Source of the DNA: an uncultured Ruminococcus sp. | GTDB taxonomy: Bacteria > Bacillota > Clostridia > Oscillospirales > Ruminococcaceae | DNA length: 29,991 nucleotides | Direction of reading: 5' to 3' | NCBI GenBank assembly: GCA_947176685.1 | Contig: CAMWRL010000002.1 | Coordinates: forward strand, 1 to 29,991 | Shown: piece by piece, positions 23,543 through 29,991 of the stretch | Position numbering within the stretch: position 1 is the first letter of the stretch | How the letters are laid out: each line of letters opens with the position of its first letter | Made by a program: the position numbers and the translations under genes | Notes under the pieces: model-generated | What the model saw: the letters and a program-made list of their open reading frames with translations, nothing else | The model's database searches: none | What the model was told of the DNA's origin: nothing

Positions 23543-23944
23543 TTACTGTCTGAACGGTCTGTTAAAAGACCCTATCTCAATCAGATTGCCTTCGGGGTCT
23601 GATATATAACAGGTTCTTTGCCCCCACGGCTCTGTTGTGGGTTCAAGGACAGATACTGCACCTTTTGCAACTGCCTTGTTGTACTCAATGTCAACTTCTT
23701 CAAAAGTGTCCACATACAGTGCTATTTCAGAATGTCCGTTTAAGCCTTTGATGTAGTTGTATTTCCTGTCCGTCATATTTTCAAAGTCTTTCCGTCCATA
23801 CAGCAAAAAAAGTGTGCCGTCCTTTACAAGATATACATTTGAAGTATTTTCGTTTTCACTGATTTCAAAGCCTAAAACGTCCCTGTAAAAACGAATCATT
23901 ACTGCCATGTCATTTACAAACAGTCCGAAACCGTCAAGCCGCAT
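23543..23944 (-). CDS. VOC-family (glyoxalase / bleomycin resistance-like) protein
   Basis: 133 residues with the paired beta-alpha-beta-beta-beta pattern: VNDMAVMIRFYRDVLGFEIS at the start and EPWGQRTCYISDPEGNLIEI near the end, where Glu of the last motif is a usual metal ligand. Members bind divalent metal and act on, or sequester, small molecules. AAGGAG 9 bases before the ATG lies next to the end of the preceding gene (4-base gap), so it is co-transcribed with the acetyltransferase and the methyltransferase-LRR gene. Confidence 0.87.
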   Translation of the reverse strand: MRLDGFGLFVNDMAVMIRFYRDVLGFEISENENTSNVYLVKDGTLFLLYGRKDFENMTDRKYNYIKGLNGHSEIALYVDTFEEVDIEYNKAVAKGAVSVLEPTTEPWGQRTCYISDPEGNLIEIGSFNRPFRQ

Positions 23945-23948
23945 AAAA

Positions 23949-24233
23949 TCAACTCCTTATTATTAGTATTTCGTTATCTGCAAATTTGTATTCTGTCGGG
24001 GAACATATAATCACACACGTACAGCCAGCACTTATGAAATCCATTTCGTGTCCGTACAGGTGAAATCCCTCAATATACAGCGGAGTATTATTTTCAGTAA
24101 ACAGAACGTCATTAACTGTAAAGTCTTCCAACGCCCTGCCGGAAATAAGGGTTTTATCTGCCGGAAGATTATATCTGTCAATATAATTCCGGAAGCTTTC
24201 AGCCTCATAATATACGTCAAAAACTTCTTTCAT
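23949..24233 (-). CDS. Small protein of unknown function (94 residues)
   Basis: Soluble, mixed alpha/beta, with segments RALEDFTVNDVLF and TPLYIEGFHLYGHEMDF. Its ATG overlaps the stop of the methyltransferase-LRR gene by 4 bases (ATGA) and it has only a poor ribosome binding site of its own, which indicates translational coupling. I do not recognise a family. Confidence 0.7.
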   Translation of the reverse strand: MKEVFDVYYEAESFRNYIDRYNLPADKTLISGRALEDFTVNDVLFTENNTPLYIEGFHLYGHEMDFISAGCTCVIICSPTEYKFADNEILIIRS

Positions 24234-25561
24234 ACTTCATCACTTTCCCTGAATATAATATTACCGTTTTCGTCCGTCTGCGGTACGGGCGAATTGTAAT
24301 GTATTTCTGCATTCTGAACTTCAGAATTTCCAAAAACAAAATCTATTTTCTGCCACTGTTCCGAAGTACCGCCGTAATATACCTGTAAATTATCCGTTCC
24401 GAAAAAGTAGAATGTTTTCAGCGAAACCAATTCCAGAGTTGACGGAAGATATATTTTTTCAATAGTTTTACTGCACGCAAAAGCATATTGATATATATGT
24501 GTAACGCCCTCGGAAATGACAATATTTTTCAATTCAACACGGGTAAAAGCATCTGGTGCAATAATTTTAACACCCGACGGAATTATATAATTTTCGTTTT
24601 TCTTTTTCTGCATATATATGTAAAGTTCTGTACCGTCCTTTGAAAAAAGTACATCGTCAATTACTTTAAAATATTTATTATCTTCACTTATTGTAATCTT
24701 TCCGCCGATTCTGTCATTAAAATCCTCAAGGTCACTAAAACCTTTTACGTCAATGCCGTTTATCTGGTCGGGAATTACAAAATTATCTGTTTTACCCTCT
24801 ATATATTCAAGCAAATAACCCTGTTCGTCCTCGTCATATTCATAATATACTTTTGCAGTACCGCTTGTATAACTGTTTGGCTTTACGGCATAAAATCCAC
24901 TCTGCATATATGAGTGCCAGAAGATTTCCGCTGTCTCAAAGCCTGTTTTCCGGAGCATTTCAAGATGTTCGGAAACATTCAGCGGAAAATATTCCGTTCC
25001 GTATCTTGCGGAATGTTCAGCGGCTTCTTCACGGCTTCGACCTGCATTTATTCCGAAATTCTCAACCCTTTTGAGTGCAATATTCTTTCCGACTTCGGAA
25101 AACGGTGCTGTATTTTCAGTATATATCAATATCCCGCCGGACTTTAAAGCCCTGAAACAGTTTTTAATTGCACGTTCACGCATTTCACGGCTGAAATAAT
25201 GGTGCGACTGTATCGCAACTATAACATTAAACTTTTCCAGATAGTCAAGATTTTCAGAGCCGATACACCTGAAAATACAATTTTTGTCACTCAACTTGCT
25301 ATGTGCGTCAGAAAGCATCTTTTCGGACGGGTCACATAATATCATTTCTGATATATTCAGTTCTTCGCAAGCCCTGACCGCAAATGTGCCGCTTCCACAG
25401 CCTGTGTCAAGTACACTGAATGGCATTTTATATTTTTCGTATTTAGCGTAATGTGTATGTATAATGTCGAAAATCTGGTCATATATCTCGTCATAAAAAG
25501 GTATTACTTTACGAACATTATCATCATAACTGTCAACGCTGAATGCTGATTTATTATCCAT
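24230..25561 (-). CDS. Fusion of class I methyltransferase with BspA-type LRR domain
   Basis: 443 residues. Residues 1-225 are a Methyltransf-type SAM-binding domain: VLDTGCGSGTF (Gly54, Gly56, Gly58), MILCDPSEKML at strand 2, IVAIQSHHYF, and FRALKSGGILIYTEN. From about residue 240 to 425 the protein is a degenerate LRR_5 (BspA-type) region, with IPDQINGIDVKGF, IPSGVKIIAPDAF, ISEGVTHIYQYAF and LPSTLELVSLKTFYF, then a closing YYGGTSEQWQKIDF typical of such domains. There is no signal peptide, so this LRR domain would be cytosolic, unusual for a type mostly found on exported proteins. AAAGGA precedes the ATG. It heads a tightly spaced set with the small protein, VOC and acetyltransferase genes. 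Confidence 0.88.
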   Translation of the reverse strand: MDNKSAFSVDSYDDNVRKVIPFYDEIYDQIFDIIHTHYAKYEKYKMPFSVLDTGCGSGTFAVRACEELNISEMILCDPSEKMLSDAHSKLSDKNCIFRCIGSENLDYLEKFNVIVAIQSHHYFSREMRERAIKNCFRALKSGGILIYTENTAPFSEVGKNIALKRVENFGINAGRSREEAAEHSARYGTEYFPLNVSEHLEMLRKTGFETAEIFWHSYMQSGFYAVKPNSYTSGTAKVYYEYDEDEQGYLLEYIEGKTDNFVIPDQINGIDVKGFSDLEDFNDRIGGKITISEDNKYFKVIDDVLFSKDGTELYIYMQKKKNENYIIPSGVKIIAPDAFTRVELKNIVISEGVTHIYQYAFACSKTIEKIYLPSTLELVSLKTFYFFGTDNLQVYYGGTSEQWQKIDFVFGNSEVQNAEIHYNSPVPQTDENGNIIFRESDEV

Positions 25562-25585
25562 ATTAAAAATCCTTTCTATAAAAAT

Positions 25586-26236
25586 TCAACTCAGAAAGCA
25601 CAAAAAATCCCAGTAAGCATGGAGAATTGCCGGAATTATAATATTTCTGCTTCTTATAAAAGCCAGACTGAAAACAGCACTCAATGCTATAATCTGCAAA
25701 AATGCACCATTGGTTATATAAGTAAGGAATACGCCCTTTCTTATCCATACCGGAAAATGTATTGCAAGAAACAAAAGTGAGTTGATTATAACTGCTGTAT
25801 ACTTGTTTTTTTCATTCAGCACTGAATTAAGCAGAAATCCTCTGAAAACCATTTCTTCCGAAATACCAACAGAACAGGCTATAATTATATTGGACATTCC
25901 GAATAAATCATTTACTGAAATTCCGCCATTCCGGACAAATGCAGAAACAACATGAAATATCGTAAAAAGAAATAATATTATTATAAATTCAGTCGATTTT
26001 AATTTAAATGAAAATATACTTTCTTTTTTCACAGACATGAATTTGTTGAAATATCTTTGCAGAATGACCGCCGGAATAAACTATACAAAAATTTTAACAA
26101 ATACTTCCTTTATAATTTCAGAATACTTATAATATTCAATATATGGCATTATAATAATTTCCATTATTGTCCACACAGCAAAAAGTCCTAGACAATACAG
26201 AATGTATATAATATTAAATTTTTTGTCCTCAGCCAT
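25586..26236 (-). pseudogene. CPBP intramembrane protease (Abi/CAAX type) interrupted by in-frame TAG
   Basis: The frame opens at ATG 26236 with AAAGGT ahead of it, runs 51 codons (two hydrophobic segments), meets TAG at 26083-26081, and continues in the same frame for 165 codons to 25586. The bases around the stop read FV-stop-FIPAV, where a Trp codon TGG to TAG change would restore a normal protein. The downstream part carries the CPBP motifs SEEMVFRG (two Glu and Arg) and a C-terminal HAYWDF with His. CPBP proteins are intramembrane metalloproteases or bacteriocin-immunity-type proteins. An internal ATG at 26038 could give a 150-residue truncated product. Either a recent nonsense mutation, a sequencing error, or readthrough. 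It is directly downstream of the tandem dockerin genes. Confidence 0.8.
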
Positions 26237-26258
26237 AGATTACCTTTCTATGTAAAAT

Positions 26259-26282
26259 CTCCCCACCTAAAGAGGCGGAGAA
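26259..26282 (-). terminator. Intergenic hairpin downstream of dockerin gene 1
   Basis: 10-bp stem with G-T pairs (26259-26268 with 26273-26282) and AAAG loop (CTTT on the transcript). It stands between the dockerin gene's stop codon and the CPBP ribosome binding site. On the minus strand ATTTTACATAG follows, a short T tract, so partial termination or transcript stabilisation is more likely than a full stop. Confidence 0.5.
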
Positions 26283-26291
26283 GAATATCAA

Positions 26292-28004
26292 TTATGTGGT
26301 TGACAGTTCGGCATATTTTGCAAGAATCAAAGAAGAATCTACAGCATCAACAAAACTATCACCGTTGTAATCACCGAGAGTTTTTCCGATATATGCCGGC
26401 ATATCGGTAGAATTTGCAGCATAGGCTTCAAGTACAAGTGTGGCATCGACAGCATCAATAAATCCGTCACAGTTCACGTCACCTTTTTGTACTTCTGTAT
26501 CATAATTTTCTCCGGTATAATACTTTAAACTGCCGCTTTCGCCAAACGTCAGAAGTACATTTCCGAAAGTCGAAACTGCATCTTCTTGAACATTTTCTTC
26601 CGCACTTGTAACAAGTCCGTTTTCGTCACGGTTTACGTCAATTGTTTTAACCTTACATTTAACCCTGTCAGTACTGCTTAGGATTATACCTCTGTCCGTC
26701 TGGACTGCCCTGAAATCGCTGTCAGTAATTCCCGAAAAATCAAATCTGTAATGAGGTGCGAATTTATAGCTTCCTTCCTCGAATACAAGTGTCAAATCAT
26801 ATTCAGTAGCTGCGGAAGTATCAAATCTGAACTCTGTCTCATTTTTGAAAATATTATTCACCGCACCGCTAAATTCAGATTTTACAGCATGGTTTATGTC
26901 AGTAAAATTTATAATAAAATTTTCTGCATTTTCTGTATTCTGCACCTCGAAATCCTTACCGTCACAAAAATACATATTACCATTGCTGAAAATCTTGTCA
27001 CAGCTTGCTATTCCGTCGTATTTATTGCCGTCATTTCTTGTGACATCTAAACTATATGCATTTTCACTTACTATGTCGATACGATTTATATCTGATATAT
27101 CTGTTTCATATGAATTAGCAGGATTTATTGCTCCGCCAAAGTTCATAAAATCCTCATCATCAAGAGTGAAAAAAGTGAGATTTTTATCCATCGCTACTGC
27201 ATAATAAAAATTCATATATGCCTTTTTTGTTTCAGAATTGATAAAAATAGAGCAGTCAGGGGTATATTCATGTGAAATTAAATTGTTTGTTTCTTCATCT
27301 CTGTGTAAAGCGTTGCTGTCATATGTAAGAACACACTTATCATATTTTTCGCCATTAAATTCCCATTCTCCGTCCATCATTCCTATTCCTGTAACAGCGT
27401 GGGCTAAATTGTCGGAATCAAGAGATATAAGAAAATATTTACCCTGTTCGGTAGCTTTCTGAGCCTTTTCAAGCAACATATCTACTTTTTCCTCTTTAGT
27501 ATAGTGAGCAAGATTCCAGTACATATAAAGCTGAAAATCTGTATTCAGTTGTCTTGTTTGGTATGAGATAATATTTCCTGTCATTTCGTCATCAAGTTCA
27601 ATGTCAATAAGATTTTCTTTGCCAGCCTGCATATCATAGGGTGAAAAAACTTTATTATGTGCAAGAGTTGAAGCCAATGATATTCCCAAACAGTATCCGC
27701 TACCGACACAACTGAAAAAATTTTCAAGAGGTTTATCATTTAACTCAATATTTCCGCAACGCTGAAAATAATGCTTATAATATATATCATCTTCATTCAA
27801 ATTTGAATCTCCTAAACGAGTATAACCTGTATTATAGAAAATAAATCTGTCTGTTTTCATGCCTAATTCTCTGGCATACTGTTCAAGTGCAGGGTCTTCA
27901 ATTGCTTCCACGTCATTTTTTATTGCATATGATGTATTGCCTGTTGCGTTGCAAGCCAAAATGACCGATGAAACAAGCACTGATATTTTCTTTAAAAGTT
28001 TCAT
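26292..28004 (-). CDS. Secreted dockerin protein with Cys-His-Asp/Asn protease-like domain (paralogue 1)
   Basis: 570 residues. Signal peptide about 1-27; Cys18 within ILAC makes a lipobox possible but a dockerin protein is more likely free. The N-terminal domain shows a papain/C39-type layout: Cys105 in GSGYCLGISLASTLAHN, His202 in LAHAVTGIGM, and Asp229/Asn231 in YDKCVLTYDSN. No exact family could be named. A beta-rich middle region (about 255-500) includes PHYRFDFSG and TDRGIILSS. The C-terminus is a type I dockerin: DVNCDGFIDAVD and DYNGDSFVDAVD loops. The copy upstream (28107-29882) is a paralogue. Its ATG overlaps by 4 bases the stop of a 16-codon mini-ORF (28001-28051). Confidence 0.82.
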   Translation of the reverse strand: MKLLKKISVLVSSVILACNATGNTSYAIKNDVEAIEDPALEQYARELGMKTDRFIFYNTGYTRLGDSNLNEDDIYYKHYFQRCGNIELNDKPLENFFSCVGSGYCLGISLASTLAHNKVFSPYDMQAGKENLIDIELDDEMTGNIISYQTRQLNTDFQLYMYWNLAHYTKEEKVDMLLEKAQKATEQGKYFLISLDSDNLAHAVTGIGMMDGEWEFNGEKYDKCVLTYDSNALHRDEETNNLISHEYTPDCSIFINSETKKAYMNFYYAVAMDKNLTFFTLDDEDFMNFGGAINPANSYETDISDINRIDIVSENAYSLDVTRNDGNKYDGIASCDKIFSNGNMYFCDGKDFEVQNTENAENFIINFTDINHAVKSEFSGAVNNIFKNETEFRFDTSAATEYDLTLVFEEGSYKFAPHYRFDFSGITDSDFRAVQTDRGIILSSTDRVKCKVKTIDVNRDENGLVTSAEENVQEDAVSTFGNVLLTFGESGSLKYYTGENYDTEVQKGDVNCDGFIDAVDATLVLEAYAANSTDMPAYIGKTLGDYNGDSFVDAVDSSLILAKYAELSTT

Positions 28005-28051
28005 AAAATCACAACCTTAAATAATTTATCAAATTTTTTGTCCTCAGCCAT
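28001..28051 (-). pseudogene. Mini-ORF derived from the 5' end of the CPBP gene
   Basis: A 16-codon frame, MAEDKKFDKLFKVVIL and stop, preceded by AAAGGT. Its first seven codons and about 70 bases ahead of it match the start of the CPBP gene at 26236. Its TGA overlaps the ATG of the next dockerin gene (ATGA). It is probably a duplication remnant that may now act as a coupled leader peptide. Confidence 0.65.
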
Positions 28052-28071
28052 ATATTACCTTTCTATGTGAA

Positions 28072-28100
28072 TTCTCCCCGCCTAAAGAGGCAGAGGAGAA
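28072..28100 (-). terminator. Intergenic hairpin downstream of dockerin gene 2
   Basis: Outer arms TTCTCC/GGAGAA (28072-28077, 28095-28100) and inner GCCT/AGGC around a CTTT loop. It is the counterpart of the hairpin at 26259-26282, in the same place relative to the paralogous gene. On the minus strand only TTCACATAG follows, so it is not a strong terminator. Confidence 0.5.
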
Positions 28101-28106
28101 TATCAA

Positions 28107-29882
28107 TTATGTAGTTGACAGTTCAGCATATTTTGCAAGAATCAAAGAAGAATCTACAGCATCAACAAAACCATCACCTTTGTAGTCACCAAGAGTTTTT
28201 CCAACATATGCCGTTGAATCGGTAGAGTTTTTAGAATAAGCTATGAGTATTTGTGTAGCATCAACAGCATCAATAAAACCGTCGCAGTTAACGTCGCCTT
28301 TCTGCACTCTTGCATCATAATTTTCACCGATATAATAGGCTAAATTGCCATTGTCATCAAATGTTAGAAGAACATTATTGAAAGTGGAAATCGCCTCATA
28401 CTGTACTTTTTCTTCGGCATTCACCGACAAACCACCCGAATCCCCCTGCGTATAGACCACCGAAACAAACCCCTGTTCATCTCGGATTATGTCATTTATT
28501 TTTACCTGACATTCCAGACCGTCCGAACTGCTCAGAATCACGCCCCTGTCGGTCTGGGTGGCTTTAAAATCGCTGTCGGTATTTCCCGAAAAATTAAATT
28601 TGTAGTGCGGTGAAAATTTATAACTATCTTCTTCAAAAATCAGCGAAATATCGTACTCTGTCGGTGCTGAAACGTCAAAATTAAATTCATCTGAATTATA
28701 GAAAATATTATTTACAGCACCTTGAAAATCCGTATGAACAGCATGATTAATATCCATGAAATGCACGCCGAAATTTTCGGCATTGGCTGTATTCTGTACT
28801 TTAAAGTCCTTACCTTTAAAAACATATTCTTTGCCTTTATTTGCAAAAATTCTCTTACAATCCGATATACCGTCAAAAACTGTGCCGTCCTCTCTGGTGA
28901 CGCTCAGATTGTATTCCTTATCATAATTTTTAATGGTTACACTTGAAATTCCCTCAACATCTATATTATAAGATTCTGAAGGATTGATTGCTCCCTTATA
29001 ATTCATGAAATCCTCATCATCAAGTGAAAAAATCTTGAAATTTTTTCCCACATCTAAGTCTTCAAAGTACATTGGAAGATACATCTTTTTGGTTTCTGAA
29101 TTTACAAAAAGACTACAGTCATCGGCACAGCCATATGAAATGGTTTCGCCGTCTTCACAACGGTGCAACAAATTTGTATCATATATCGGAATACATTTGT
29201 CATATTTTTCTCCTTCATACTCCCATTCGCCGTCAATCAAACCCAGTGCCGTCACCGCATGAGAAAATTGTGAATCGCCGTCATCAAGTATTACAAGAAA
29301 ATATTTTCCCTCGTCATGTGCTTTCTGTGCTGTTTCAAGCAGATTGTCAACGGTTTCCGACTCGTCGTATTCAGAAAAATGCTGGTGCATAGATAGCCAG
29401 AAATCCGGTCTGTCCTGCCTCATCTGATATGTAATTATTTTTCTTATGACAGGGTCATTTATCATAGTACTATAATCCATATCAGGCTCAATATCAATCA
29501 TTCTTTCCTTGCCCTCCTGTATATCGGACGGCGAAAAAACACCATTATGTGCAAGTATAGAGGTCAGCGACATTCCGAGACAACGTCCGCTTTCAATGTT
29601 TGAATAATAGTAAGTCCACGGTGCATATGCAATCTGAATATTTGAAGCATTTTTTAAATAGTCAACATAACACATATCATAACCTGCTGACCCTTCATAA
29701 TGTATCGGGTGTGACGGACCGTTGTAAAACAGAAATCTGTCTGTGTATATGCCCCTTTCGATAGCATACTCTTGTACTGGAGTGACTTCTTCATAGGTAA
29801 AATCTGCATTTGATGCATTTACTGATATAGGGTTTGCAAGGCACGGAATTGCCAAAGCAAGAGAAAAAATAATTTTTTTCAT
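28107..29882 (-). CDS. Secreted dockerin protein with Cys-His-Asp/Asn protease-like domain (paralogue 2)
   Basis: 591 residues from the ATG at 29882, which has AAAGGA upstream and opens a normal signal peptide (MKKIIFSLALAIPCLA); an in-frame ATG 96 bases further upstream would put a charged extension before it and is rejected. Layout equals the neighbouring paralogue: Cys101 in SGRCLGMSLTSILAHN, His208 in FSHAVTALGL, Asp235/Asn237 in YDKCIPIYDTN, then a beta-rich region and a C-terminal type I dockerin (DVNCDGFIDAVD, DYKGDGFVDAVD). The last 60 residues are nearly the same in both copies, whereas the catalytic-like domains have diverged more. The promoter must lie in 29883-29991, but I see no good match there. 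Confidence 0.82.
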   Translation of the reverse strand: MKKIIFSLALAIPCLANPISVNASNADFTYEEVTPVQEYAIERGIYTDRFLFYNGPSHPIHYEGSAGYDMCYVDYLKNASNIQIAYAPWTYYYSNIESGRCLGMSLTSILAHNGVFSPSDIQEGKERMIDIEPDMDYSTMINDPVIRKIITYQMRQDRPDFWLSMHQHFSEYDESETVDNLLETAQKAHDEGKYFLVILDDGDSQFSHAVTALGLIDGEWEYEGEKYDKCIPIYDTNLLHRCEDGETISYGCADDCSLFVNSETKKMYLPMYFEDLDVGKNFKIFSLDDEDFMNYKGAINPSESYNIDVEGISSVTIKNYDKEYNLSVTREDGTVFDGISDCKRIFANKGKEYVFKGKDFKVQNTANAENFGVHFMDINHAVHTDFQGAVNNIFYNSDEFNFDVSAPTEYDISLIFEEDSYKFSPHYKFNFSGNTDSDFKATQTDRGVILSSSDGLECQVKINDIIRDEQGFVSVVYTQGDSGGLSVNAEEKVQYEAISTFNNVLLTFDDNGNLAYYIGENYDARVQKGDVNCDGFIDAVDATQILIAYSKNSTDSTAYVGKTLGDYKGDGFVDAVDSSLILAKYAELSTT

Positions 29883-29991
29883 TTTAAGTTCCTTTCTGAT
29901 TAGGTAATTGTTAATTTTTTGATTATTGATTTTCATCATTACCAATATAAAACGAGAAATTTTAAAATTCCCATTCAATATACAATAACAA

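Noticed and set aside
29883..29978. 32-codon extension of the second dockerin paralogue
   Set aside because: It would place charged residues before a normal signal peptide; the ATG at 29882 has a good ribosome binding site.

Overview
The window looks like a chromosomal segment of a cellulosome-building Ruminococcus or a close relative (Firmicutes, Oscillospiraceae). The DNA is AT-rich with AAGGAGG-type ribosome binding sites and sigma-A promoters. Five secreted proteins end in type I dockerins, and one of them is a GH5 cellulase with a Thr-rich linker. The species assignment is inference from these traits; there is no rRNA, tRNA, IS element or CRISPR array in the window.

Layout. 1-4.6 kb: a VanZ-like membrane protein, a BspA-type leucine-rich-repeat dockerin protein, and a convergent lipoprotein resembling the Cthe_2159 beta-helix polysaccharide-binding family. 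4.7-8.6 kb: a PP2C-type phosphatase fused to an unknown C-terminal domain, then a two-gene cell-surface O-acetylation module (SGNH hydrolase plus MBOAT acyltransferase). 8.8-13.3 kb: a housekeeping operon read on the minus strand as ymfF-ymfH-lgt-folD from a consensus promoter. 13.5-17.7 kb: a plus-strand series starting with a dockerin-bearing SGNH-fold protein whose catalytic residues appear lost, translationally overlapped by a DUF3810 putative metallopeptidase, followed by three small unknown genes. 17.8-20.5 kb: a class I methyltransferase and the convergent GH5-dockerin cellulase. 20.6-22.8 kb: a minus-strand operon of a TPR protein, a small membrane protein and an APH/NahK-like kinase. 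22.9-26.2 kb: an accessory minus-strand gene string (Vat-type acetyltransferase, VOC protein, small unknown, methyltransferase-LRR fusion, interrupted CPBP protease). 26.3-29.9 kb: two tandem paralogous secreted dockerin proteins with a predicted Cys-His-Asp/Asn protease-like domain.

How the genes work together. The dockerin proteins would be secreted and plugged into a cohesin scaffold encoded elsewhere, for attachment to and breakdown of plant polymers. The dockerins fall into two visible sequence types, which suggests two docking partners. The Cthe_2159-like lipoprotein would be anchored at the membrane, and the MBOAT/SGNH pair would decorate surface polymers.

The most interesting material is structural. 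Two consecutive small genes (16.5 kb and 17.8 kb) are each bracketed by duplicated gene ends. The tandem protease-like paralogs are separated by a copied 5' fragment of the CPBP gene, and the CPBP gene itself carries an in-frame TAG. The cellulase promoter carries a palindromic operator candidate just downstream of its predicted start site. One kinase gene appears to begin at a non-ATG codon.
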